A stretch of 64,000 nucleotides of DNA from Chimonanthus salicifolius. Its lineage: Eukaryota; Streptophyta; Magnoliopsida; Laurales; Calycanthaceae. Positions 24,163-34,700 of this stretch are shown in pieces. Where the stretch lies: NCBI GenBank assembly GCA_013350335.1, contig CM023540.1, forward strand, positions 44,561,222 through 44,625,221, in the 5' to 3' direction. The notes below the pieces were generated by a model. The model saw only the letters and a list, made by a program, of their open reading frames with translations, did no database searches and was not told where the DNA came from. A program made the translations under genes and the position numbers. The first letter of the stretch is position 1. Each line of letters starts with the position of its first letter.

Positions 24163-24395
24163 ATCTTGACCAGGGCCCATCACCGTTTGATTTTTTTTTT
24201 TTTTAAATACGGATATAAATCATCTTGGCCGATATCGGACCGATATATATCGCCGATATATCGGCTATATCGGCCGAAAAATGGGTTGTACGACCGATAC
24301 AATATGTATCGGCCAATATTACACGGCTGTTAAAAACAGATATATATTGGCCGATACGTTTCGTATCGACCGATATCTGTACCCTTGGTATGTTC

Positions 24396-24919
24396 GTTCG
24401 GTCAAAAAAACACCGTGAAAATAGGGTGTCTATATGGTTGGTCAAAATTTAATTCTATTCATCATCAAGTCAAGAATCACTGTTGATAAAGAAGATCTCA
24501 AAAAACTATAGGACTTTTAAAGGCAAAGCCTGAGCCTATTTATATGTATAAAACCTTGAGTCTACCTTTAAAGGCCATTTATTTTGCACCTGGGCACTGA
24601 TTTTTGTCTTTTAAAAAAAATTGTTATGTATATTGCAAATCTAATCGTACAAATTGAAATATATATACTTAAATATTTACCATCATTTAAAATTTCATTC
24701 CAAAAAACAATTTCTACCCAGTTGGTATTGATAAGAAAAAAATAGCAAATGTCTTTAAAAAATGACGCGTGATGATTTTGACCGTTGAGGTCGAATGACT
24801 AGAAATTAAATTTTGCGATAATTTTTTTTTAATTCTTATTTCAATCTATACGATTTGATTTACAATTTATAAAACAAAAAAATAAAAAAGTCTTCCCTTT
24901 TAAAAATTTCTCCCAGTCT
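24396..24919 (+). repeat. remainder of module Y and start of module Z, copy 4
   Basis: Resumes exactly where 21015 stopped (GTTCGGTCAAAAAAA) and passes into Z (AAGTCAAGAATCACT). It is interrupted again at 24928 by the next element. Confidence 0.75.
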
Positions 24920-24927
24920 GGCACCAG

Positions 24928-25474
24928 TAGGGGTTCAAAAATCGGCTCGGCCGATATGCGATACGGACGATATTTCGACCGATAATTTTATCTCTCATAC
25001 CGATATCGGCATTTTCTCTCTCCTCCGATATCGGAACCGTGAAAAAACCGCAAAAAACCATGATGAACCGTGACAAAACCGCAAAAAACCGTGAACACCC
25101 CTGAGAACCGTAAACCCTGAACCGTGGAAAACCGCGAAAAACTGCAAAAACCGTAAAAAACCGTAAACACCCCTGAGAACCGTAAACCCTGGAAAACCGT
25201 GGAAAACTGCGAAAAACCGCGAAAACCCGCGAAAAACCGTGTAAAAACCGCGAAAAACTGTATCGATATTTAAAAAAAAAAAATTAATTTAAATACCGAT
25301 ATTTATGAATATCGGCCGATATTGTGACCGATATTTCGGACCGAATATCGGCCATATCGGCCGATATTCGGTATGTACGGCCAATACTTATCGTATCTGC
25401 CGATATTACTCGGTTTAAAAAAACCGATATATATCGGCCGATACGATATGTATCGGCCGATATTTGGACCTTTG
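24928..25474. mobile_element. hAT-like element, CGATAT-packed, 547 bp
   Basis: Sits in module Z between GGCACCAG (24920-24927) and GGCACCCG (25475-25482). Modules Z at 3290 and 12030 give the empty site (CTGGCACCAGTATTTGGG / CTGGTACCAGTATTTGGG), proving an 8-bp duplication. Ends: TAGGGGTTCAAAAATCGG and, reverse-complemented, CAAAGGTCCAAATATCGG. Both ends are filled with ATATCGGCCGATAT-type palindromes; the middle (25035-25265) is an array of CCGTGAAAAAC/CCGCGAAAAAC units. No coding capacity. Confidence 0.9.
25035..25265. repeat. AAAACCG minisatellite inside the hAT-like element
   Basis: About twenty degenerate units of roughly 10-12 bases built on GAAAAACCG, with two longer units containing AACACCCCTGAGAACCGTAA. 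The open frame across it on the minus strand is an artefact of the periodicity. Confidence 0.9.
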
Positions 25475-25482
25475 GGCACCCG

Positions 25483-25860
25483 TATTTGGGAAGATTATGC
25501 CATGTAAGATGGGGTTAAAAGCAGAAAATTCAATTAAAAAATTAGGTATAGTAGACATTCAAATTTGACACTTTAGATATTCTTTTATGTGATACAGTTA
25601 AAGGTAGGTCTCATTTTATAATAAAAATTAAATAAATTATTATAAAATAAATAAATTCTTAAAAATAAGATCTATTCAATTATTTTAGTCTTTGATCTTG
25701 CAAAATAAAATTAAACTAATAATTAAATACTTTTACTCATCATGATCGATCCAACAATGAAAATAAATAGCAATGAAAATTAAATCTATATTTTAAAAGA
25801 AATAATATTTTAAATTATTTACATTTATTATTAGCTAAAACGTTATTAGTAATTTCGAAA
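25483..25860 (+). repeat. module Z end and module X, upstream of MADS copy D
   Basis: Matches 12040-12430, ending just before the MADS promoter region. Confidence 0.75.
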
Positions 25861-25935
25861 AAAAAAATTGTGTCGGTCGATCTCGTTAAAATAACTTAGT
25901 GCATAAAGCATTTGAAATTCAAGAGAGAGATTGTC

Positions 25936-25982
25936 AACGGCTTTATAAGACGTGTTCTTCTCAACGGCTTTATAACACGTGT
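25936..25982 (+). promoter_or_regulatory. duplicated TATA/ACGTG promoter block of MADS copy D
   Basis: Two copies of CAACGGCTTTATAANACGTGT stand about 28 bases apart (TATA cores near 25942 and 25969); copy C has one. They lie about 180-210 bases upstream of the ATG at 26154. Motif-based call. Confidence 0.45.
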
Positions 25983-26153
25983 CAATCGTGCAAGAGAGAG
26001 ATTGTCTACTTTCATCAAGAGTAAAATTCTGAGAAAGATTTTCTTGAAAGATCATTTGAAATTCTAACAGAGATTTTTTTTTAATTTCCAGAGAGATCAT
26101 TTTGAAATTCTGATAGAGATTGTCTACTTTCACTTCTGTAAGAAATTGAATAG

Positions 26154-26832
26154 ATGGGAAAGGGTAGAATCAAGATCGCCAGAATCGAAGATCACAAGAA
26201 GCGGCGTGCCTGTTTCACGAAGAGGTGCGCCGGGCTTTTCAAGAAGGCTTCAGAGCTCAAAACTCTCAGCAGATCTGACGTTGTCGTTGTCAGTCTTCGA
26301 TTGCGATGATAAACCCTACGTCTTTGGCAGCCCCAGCGGTGCCAAAAATGTCTTCCGCCGTTTCCTCACCAAGGTTGGCGATTCTCCTCCTGCTGCGGAT
26401 GAACAGATGACGCCGGACTCTACTGTTTCCAATCTCGTCTTGCAACTTGAAGACGAAGAGGGTTATGTCATCACGGAGGAGAAGAAAACCCAATTGGGTA
26501 CGATCGGAAAGCGGGTTGAGATTGAAGACATGGATGATTTAGACGAATTGGAGGAACTGCAAAAATGTTTGAATGAGAGGAGGGGGGTGTTGCAGGCACA
26601 GGGCAAACAGCAAAAATCCAGTCCATCGGAGCCGGCCATGTCCGATCAAGTGAACAATATCTATTGTGGCCAAGAAACGTTGGGACCTGTCTATGATGAT
26701 GCTGCCACAGTTTTCTGTAATGCCGACAATCCAATGCAGGGGATGATGGCTGTCTCCGAGCCATCTGTTTCATTCACCTCTGAGTTTGTTGATAGCAGTT
26801 TTTTTGATGGGCTTCCTGATTATTTTTCCTGA
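26154..26832 (+). pseudogene. type I (M-alpha, AGL62-like) MADS-box gene copy D, one-base frameshift
   Basis: The most complete copy: one intronless frame, as usual for type I MADS genes. ATG 26154 opens a MADS domain (MGKGRIKIARIEDHKKRRAC, RCAGLFKKASELKTL, SDVVVV). An extra A at 26292 (GTTGTCAGTCTTC; copy C has GTTGTCGTCTTC) shifts the frame, so the literal product stops at 26307-26309 after 51 codons. Downstream, 179 codons stay open in the +1 frame (VFDCDDKPYVFGSPSGAKNV, acidic EDMDDLDELEELQ, end GLPDYFS, stop 26830-26832), giving about 225 residues if the extra base is not real. Family members are DNA-binding regulators of endosperm and female gametophyte. Either a very young pseudogene or an intact gene with a sequence error. 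Confidence 0.85.
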
Positions 26833-27962
26833 ATTTTTACCCTCTTTCTTTATGGGGTTCGACTTGTTCTTCCAAGTCTTCTACTGACATTCTTAAAGGA
26901 TATAATGAGATTTTGTAAATTTTACTGCTGATCAATTTTGCTGAAACTGTAAATCATCACTGTTCCAAATTAACATTTGACAAATCTATTATCAATAATA
27001 TTTTTAGAGATTATATCATCAATACATTTGCTGTTGTCCTATGTTTTACTGCCTTTTTTTTTCTGGTTCTATTTTTTTGTTAATCACTTTCATTTATCTG
27101 TTCCAAATGAGCCCCTCTAACCATTATGCTACCCACACTGTGACCTTTTTTAAATGATCTTGTTGATTGAAATTAGTTATTCTCATCATTTCATTCTTTT
27201 CCTTCTGGTCATAAAAAGGTTGCAATTTCTTTTTTCAGATCATTAACAAAATTTTGTTGAATGCAAAGAGAAACTACACAACTGAAAAACAGGTTCAACA
27301 GGGATTTGGGTCACAATCAGTAAGAAATGCACTAATACAGAATGAAGATAAATGTACAACTTATGATTAGGTTACCCAACTCCCATGGAATTGGTCAATT
27401 GAAAAACCACTGCAGGACACTATTATTTGGCTTGATCTTCTCTTCTGTAGCACTGCAACCTGTCAAACGCTTTGTTCTCAAAGATTCTTCTTCTGCATTC
27501 TTGCCAAACAAACCATATGATGGCCTGCAGTACCATGTTTGGCATTTTTGTGGGGAAGGGATTCAAACCACATCCCATAAACAGATCATGGAAGGAATGG
27601 AGGAGGTAGGACCTACTGAAGGTAGAAAAAAGATAGAAAATAAGGATCATATGGGGATCGAAAAGAGACAATGCAAGATGAAATGAACAACGGGGATGAA
27701 AAAGGGACAATGCAGGACTAAATGAACAACTGGTTTCTCACCTCTCCAACATAGATAGCAAACTTTTGTTCCTAGGAAACCATTTCCTATTCAATGGCAA
27801 GAGCCAAGTGTTTTAAAGAATATCATAGTTATATTTGTCTCATTGAAGATATTTGAGGAAATGGAGATGGCATCAATTGGTCTTGCTAATTGTTTCTTAT
27901 ATAAGAATCTATCATTTCTTATATATATATCTTTCTTACTGCATTTTTCATTGAGCACGGAT
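26833..27962 (+). repeat. conserved MADS-kinesin spacer, copy D, truncated
   Basis: Follows the spacers of A and C, including the TTTTTTCAG/ATCATTAAC block at 27231-27370, and stops at 27962 in the middle of the conserved CATTGAGCACGGATT stretch. The kinesin exons that should follow are absent and unrelated AT-rich DNA begins. Confidence 0.7.
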
Positions 27963-29845
27963 TAAAATTAATTAAAATTATCATTTTTTTCTTTTGAGTA
28001 CTTGTTTTTGACACTAAAAAAATATGATGCAGAACTAGTAAAGTATCTATCATATAAACTATAATAATTTAATGGTGATAGGACTCAGAAAGTGATCAAA
28101 TGAACAATCAAGATCATCTAAGGTCTGAAACGGTAACACAAAATAAATTGGACTTATTACCCTTAATACAAAACAAATAGTATATAAAAAAAATGCAAAA
28201 GCTAGCTTAGATTCATGTTAGGTGAAGAGAGAAGCTATATTTATATTAAATCAACTAATAAGGAAATTTAAGAAAAAAGGTTATATATAAGTTTTAATCA
28301 ATTTAAAAAAAAAGGTGTACAGTAGTGTACCACAGAAATTGATAGATGACAATCACTGTAAAATAAGAGAATTGATAGGATGCTAGTGTTTTTTTATAAC
28401 AAGCGAGATCGAGTTTATCCTTTTGTTCATTTATTAAGTAGTGTAAAAGTAAACTAATATCCCTTGATACCAAAAAGAGTGGTGTCCATTTCCAAAACCA
28501 AATGCATTCATTGTGCGCCTTGACAGCAGAATTCTCTATTTGGTGTGAGACTCTACCGAGCGGGGTAGAAATCTCGGATATCAGCTGATATCTCGACCGC
28601 TAAATTTCTCTGTTTTATTTTTTTACAAAAACCACAAATATCGCCAATATATATCGGATATTGGCCGAGATATCAAGGTTTTAAAAATATCGTAGTCGGA
28701 CGAGATTATTATCGCTGCCGAGGATTTCTTTTGAGCATGTATCAAATTGCATTAGTCATACTGAAGTTACCAATAGAAAATTAAGATGAAGTACCATCAT
28801 GTATGCTATTCATAGATGACATAGTAAAATTAGTAAAACTGATGTAGGCATTTTTGTGGATTTTTGTTTTGAAGGATAAAATTTTGACCCGAGTTGAAAC
28901 CCAAAGGACCCTCTCTCAAATCTCCCGATCACTCTCAAGAAAAATGAAAGAACGACTACTGATTTCGACAGGGATAATTTGATTGAGCCAAATTCACCAA
29001 CATAAGTAGGTGTTTTAGAAAATTAATTTGAACGAGGAATTGGGAGTCCAAGTGTAGAATTTTAACATACTTTAAGAAAGTGAAATTAAATTCAATAAAA
29101 TTTAAATGCGAATGAACTAATCCGACTTAAATTCGGATTAAATCTCAAGAACCTTCTAATGAATTAATTTGACAGTAAAATTAAAATTTAATCAAACATT
29201 CAATCGATGCGAGACATGAATAAAATTTCACCATACAATTAATTAATGTTTAAATTAAATTCACTAAACAAAGGAATTCAAATAAAACTAACCACAATAC
29301 AAACGTCCAAACAAACATAAAAACTAAAATAAACTCAAATAAATTCTTATTGTACAAATTCTTGGCCCAAACACAATTTATAATTAGTTTCACATAAATT
29401 ATGATTTTTACAAATAAATTATTGATTCAATATATTGTACAGTTCGAACTGATATTAAAGAATTTTAATTGATTAGAATATGGCCTTCTTGATTGCTGAA
29501 TTACTTTAGTAATTAAATTAATCAAGAAATGACTCAATGCGACGTGTGAAGCATATACCATGACTTGTCTATATATAAAAAAAGAAAATAGAAGGCGGCC
29601 AGCATATGAACCTTAGGCTGTTTATTTATCAAATAATTGTAAATTGCTTCCATGTTAACAAGAAAAAAAATTGTCCTAAAAATAGCAAAAAATAGATTAA
29701 CCATCTCTATAAGTGCTAAATTACAAATTTCTATCAGGAAAAATTTTACATGATATTTCTATATATCAATTGATATTTATTAAAAAATATCTTCAGCCTG
29801 ATCCTAAACTAAATTAGATAACGTTTCGTCGACCTTCCTTTTAGT
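27963..29845. other. AT-rich intergenic DNA with a CGATAT-type remnant
   Basis: No gene seen. At 28565-28735 a remnant holds ATCTCGGATATCAGCTGATATCTCG and a likely end CAAGGTTTTAAAAATATCG, resembling the CGATAT-packed hAT-like elements, but no target duplication could be fixed. Confidence 0.4.
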
Positions 29846-30196
29846 TAAGGCCGAAACTTGGTCTGGTCAAATCAGGTCTTAATAAACCCAACTCAACCTA
29901 CGTCAAAATTTATTAAACCCGACCCAAATTACTGACCCGAATTATTCAATCCAACCTGACCTGAATTTATTACGCAAGTCAACCCGAGTGGTATTTTATA
30001 ACTTGGTACACGTGGATCGAGTCAGGTTATCTTGGATCGAATTGAGTTGATTTTAAATTTCTCAACCCAACCCGACCCAAATTTCATTTGGGTTTTTATT
30101 TTCCAACTCAACCTAACGTGAAACATCTAAATACATAACCTAAACCCACTGATTTCTTGGGTCGGGTCATGTGGGTTGGGTAAATACTTGGGTCTA
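29846..30196. mobile_element. hAT-like element, GGGTCGGGTT-packed, 351 bp
   Basis: Perfect 8-bp target duplication CTTTTAGT (29838-29845, 30197-30204). Ends TAAGGCCGAAACTTGG and, reverse-complemented, TAGACCCAAGTATTTACC. The interior is a degenerate array of AACCCGACCC/GGGTCGGGTT motifs on both strands. No coding capacity. Relative at 52366-52672. Confidence 0.85.
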
Positions 30197-30204
30197 CTTT
30201 TAGT

Positions 30205-31487
30205 GTTTGTCAAAAGCAGGAAATAAAACAGAAGTAGAAGAAGAAGAAAGAAAATATAAGCCAGAAAGAAACCCAGAATAAGAAGCAGTCATACATAACC
30301 TAGACAGACAGCTGCTCTGTTTATCAACCATGGTTCTATAGATCACTACAATAAAAACACATAAATAGCATGTTTATAGAGAAAATCTGCAATGGCACTT
30401 GAGTTGATCCAAGAGAGAGAAGGGAATCAGAGAATCTGATTGAGAATGTGATTAGAGGACCGGCCTCTGAACAAGGAAGCTAAGAGCTTCCTCATTCTAT
30501 TGATCAAATTGCGGAGGTATGGTTTCAAGTGACCTTCCAGAAAGTGCAGGACCCAACACAGAACCAACAAGCCTTCCGAAATTTCAAGTCACATGAACCC
30601 TCAATTTATCTCAGTTCCATATGGATGTAGTGATTTTAAGCCCTCAATCCATCTGTCTTGTACAAGAAATAAACGAACGAAATGGGAAAAACAGGAGCCA
30701 AATCCAGCATAGTATTGAGCAAAAATGTTGATAAGAGAGATTTGAGAATTGATAGAAATAGTAACAGTATGGGAACAGGAAGAGAATAAGTGAGAAACAA
30801 GAGAAATGGAATCAAAGAGCATACGAGTATATACACCATAAACTTCTTGTGTCCAAGAACGAAAAAGAGGCCTTATAGTATAGAGATTAACCATGGATTA
30901 CGAATTAACAGAAGATGATATCAAAAAGAAAGAGTGCGGTTTTCAATTGTCAAGAAAATGGAATCATCACAGAAATTAATTCACAAGAACAAACCAACAT
31001 GCACAGGTTTCTTTTTAAAGTGAATTTGAATTAAAATTTTGAAGTTCAAAGATCAATTTACCTGAACCATTGCTCTATTTCAATGTGCAAATCCCTTGGG
31101 TGCTTTCAGGAGTCCTTGCACCAACTAGAAATACAGACGATTGGGGCAACAAAGTTAAAAAAATTTATTTATTTCTTTTGACACATCCATTGGCTGAACA
31201 ATGGGACATTATTAATATATTGTGAGTTTCTCTGAGAAAATGATGGATCCAAATTATGTCTGCAGGGTACTATCAATAACCATATATACTTTTTCTCTCT
31301 CAAAAAATCTTCGCATTGTTTACACTGTTTAGAAAGGCCGCAAAAGACCACTTATGGAAAGAACTTGAACTAGCTCCAGCCAAAACGCAGAGTGATAACT
31401 AACATTTTAAATAATAAAGACACGGGACATTTACAAAATAAATACATCAGGTTAGTGAGGGAGATCTATGATTTAAGAACAGCACCT
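30205..31487. other. intergenic DNA downstream of ARC6
   Basis: Probable 3' UTR/flank of ARC6 plus unassigned sequence. A 97-codon minus-strand frame at 30601-30894 has no recognisable domain and no conserved context; not called. Confidence 0.4.
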
Positions 31488-31757
31488 TCAGTTATCTTCC
31501 ACCCAGGACTTGGAATAAGACATTTGATACCTTGTGGTGTATGTGGTGCTATAGGAATCATTATTCTCAGGGTGCACATCATCTGTCAGCTGAGCAGCCT
31601 CCTCAAGAGTGGCCTCCACCATGGCTCGGCAACCATTAAGCGACACTGTTACACTATCGATGGTCAGCCCCAACAGGGTATACTCCCAGAACCAACCATG
31701 TTGAGCAATTTCCACTGCACGATCTTTCCATATCTTCAGCATATGGCCTTCTAAGAC
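31488..31757 (-). CDS. ARC6: ARC6 exon 7: C-terminal domain, shifted last codons
   Basis: Begins VLEGHMLKIWKDRAVEIAQH after acceptor TTCCAG and continues through TIDSVTVSLNG, ATLEEAAQLTD, VHPENN and TTRYQ. The literal frame ends SKSWVEDN-stop (31488-31490). One base less near 31506 would read SKSGWKITEGAVLKS-stop, the usual plant ARC6 ending, whose codons are still present downstream. The 7.5-kb intron before it is the largest in the gene. Confidence 0.93.
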   Translation of the reverse strand, partial: VLEGHMLKIWKDRAVEIAQHGWFWEYTLLGLTIDSVTVSLNGCRAMVEATLEEAAQLTDDVHPENNDSYSTTYTTRYQMSYSKSWVEDN

Positions 31758-34700
31758 CTGGAACAATGCATCCAAAAATTATGATGTGGTTGAAACACAC
31801 AATGAATAAACATTGCTGGATGGTACTGTCTACATAAAGAGTCATGATATCCTATATTATGAATTGAATTCATGTCTGCACCAACAGGACAACCACAAAC
31901 CTAGCATGGTATGCAAATCTCAAAATAAAACATGTAAAATGGAGCCAAGCAAGAAGGTGGTTAAGAACATGGTATTCGAAAATTAGGATCCCATAGAATT
32001 TCCAAAATGAAGACATAGCAGCATCATCATCATCATCAAAACCACTAATCCTTCTAAATCTTAGATGTCAATTCCATTATGTTCCTGCCGGAGTAGCCGG
32101 GACATTTTGGATTTAACAGAAAAACAAAATAGAAACATTTATATTTTTTAAGGAGCTCTTTATATAAGGCTAGTACTCCATGTGATCTCATTCATTTTCA
32201 ACATACTTTATACTACTTCAATATAAATGAGAGAACTATTTTGGGACAATTCCAAAATCCATATAAAACAACTAAATTAGGACAGAGGTATAATAGTTTT
32301 ATTCTAAACATCTAAGTCACAAATATATTGATATTTTAATTAGGTTTTAAAAGGGAAAATGTGTTGTCATATTTTAGCCATCTTAAGAAATAATGCCAAG
32401 AAACACTAAAATAGTCCATGAAGAACATGTACAATTGTCTACGAGTGTATGACACGGGTGAATCTATAAGTGTCTTCACAAGTACATCACACATTTTGAA
32501 GTGTCGATGTAACATAGGCCATTTAATTTTAGTAGTCAAAATCATCAGGTGTCCTTAATTCAAGCGCATCTGGTGGTGAATTTAGGACTAAAATTTGGTC
32601 CATTTGTAATTCATGAAGTCTATTTTCAATTCATATGGTTTATTTTTAATGTATATGATGAAAATTGGAGAAAAAAATGAAATGGACCTAGTGTACCCGT
32701 GTTTTGAGATTTGGCCTTTGATTTTGAATAACATGATAATTCAAGTTTATTTCATAGGTATTCTTAGATTTTTTTTTTTTTTTGTTTAATTCAATTTGTA
32801 TTTGATTCTTATTAAAATAAAATTCAAACATTCTTGAATAAGTAGTTGATAATTACACTATTATGAATTGAGATTACAAACATTAGTTATGAAATGATAA
32901 TTTATGTTTTTATTTATGAAATTTAGTGTAAAATGATAAAAATAATTAATTTAATATATTTTTAAGTTCGTATTATTGTGTTCATATTTGATTTTTTTTT
33001 AAAAATGCCATCTTTTGTGAAATGAAACATTGAAATGGCCGGAACGCTAAGACATTCCACTGTGGAGACAAAACCGTAACGGGTTCCGAAACAGATCTGA
33101 GACAACTATGTTTCAGAGTCGGCTTTCTAAGTTCTCTTCCTTTCTATCATATCAAAAAGCATACCCTTGGTACCCTACAATCCACCATATCTTTCTTGAC
33201 CCCTTTTTTGAAACATTAGCGACTTGATTACAGTAAAATGAGAAGAGAGTATAAGAGAAGGATCCAAGTATAGGAGAGGTATATCCGGATCAAGATGAAG
33301 GAGGAAAAGAAACAAGAGAGAGAAGAAAAAACATGAAGAGAAAGAAAAAATACAACAAAACAATCGTCCACCACTAAGAGGACCCCAGCTCTCCTAACTC
33401 CCAAGGTTGGTACATGAAAAGATTTCCAAAGCTGGTCTTTGCTTATAAACACCAACTTTCGCCAAGAAGTTACACTGTTTGTTGATCGGGGTGTGCGAGT
33501 GAAAGTGATGCCTCCCAACCTACACAGCCTCCAAATGTCCCTAGAGCAATACATACGAACCTCCACGGGGGCATTTCCTATTACTAGCCCAGAATATGGC
33601 ATTAGTCGAGTCACCTTTGATAATGAGGTTACCGCTCCTAAACTTGGACCAAACCTTAAGTGCTCTCAATTTTGCCTCGTTTGACTCAATTATCCCTATT
33701 GGTTCAAAAAAAAAAAAAAAACATTGACATCCTATCTCTATCATCATGTAACACGCCACCTATACCTGCCGGACCGGGCTTACCCCTTACTGCCCCATTG
33801 AATTTATATGAACCTAGGGGAGGCGCTATACACTCAACCCTACGCTTTCGACCTCTACTGACCCCTTTCATACATCATTCCCCAGACAAATAGAAATCCT
33901 TCTGGTGCTAGACCTGAAAACTCCTTACACACAGAAACCAACTTATCACCTGCCATTTCGCTCCCTCAAACACATCTCTAGGAGCACCCCTCTTTCCCTA
34001 AAAAATCCACCCATTGCGTTCTTTCCAAATTGCCCATGAGATGGCGAACAAAACCATTTTCCATGTCACTCTATGTCTACCTCTAAGGGTCCCCCCCATC
34101 CAAGCCATAAATAAATCCTCCGCTCCACTTCCTAAAACCCACGAGCACCCAAACAACCTCAAGAAAGAGTACCACACAGCCCACGTGAATCGACACTTAC
34201 ATATCTTTCTTTACCCCTTCCATCTTTGTTTTTAAAGGTCTCCCTCACATTCTAGTTCCTTTTACTTGCATCCTTCAATTTTTTCAAACAACAACCATTT
34301 CCAGTCTCTTATACAATGTCCAGTCCATCTCAAATAGCTCTCATTTTCTCATCTATCAAGGTTACTTTTGAGGTTTTTCTAATGCATCATTCCCATCTTC
34401 TAGGGTATGTTTGTTTTTCACATTAAAAATAGGACTTTTCATTGAAAATGGGTTCTGCACAAAAAACAAGGCCATTTGAATGAAAGCAAAGTGCTTTTCA
34501 AGGCAAAAACTCTAATAAATGAGGTTTAGTCAACATCCAATTCCACATCATACAAAAGGGCAAAATACTTGAAAAAGGTGATAGCACTCATAATATAATT
34601 GATATGAACATCTACCATTGGTCCAAAAAATGGGGAGTAGATTTTTTCTACTATACCCAGGTTCACTGAATTTTGCCCCAGTTTTCAAACCCACTTTCTA

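Larger units (their letters stand above)
21024..24387. mobile_element. hAT-like element with CGATAT-rich ends, carrying a nested LTR
   Basis: Flanked by GGATGTTC (21016-21023) and GTATGTTC (24388-24395), an 8-bp target duplication with one mismatch. The empty site is seen in module Y at about 11466 and 2640. Ends are CAGGGGTGCAAAAAAC and, reverse-complemented, CAAGGGTACAGATATCGG. The element's own DNA is only 21024-21218 and 24168-24387 and holds palindromic ATATCGG/CCGATAT motifs; the rest is the nested LTR at 21219-24162. No transposase, so non-autonomous. Confidence 0.82.

Noticed and set aside
24988..25170. Phe/Gly-rich minus-strand frame
   Set aside because: Product of the AAAACCG minisatellite periodicity.
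25035..25265. CRISPR-like or telomere-like array
   Set aside because: Units are contiguous and degenerate without unique spacers, and the unit is not the TTTAGGG plant telomere repeat.
20396..25860. module X copies as LTRs of one large element
   Set aside because: X also follows Z at several places (Z-X-Y-Z-X order), with no PBS, polypurine tract or TG...CA ends; tandem segmental duplication explains it better.
30601..30894. 97-codon minus-strand frame
   Set aside because: No domain recognised and hydrophobic AT-rich composition; probably chance in ARC6 3' flank.
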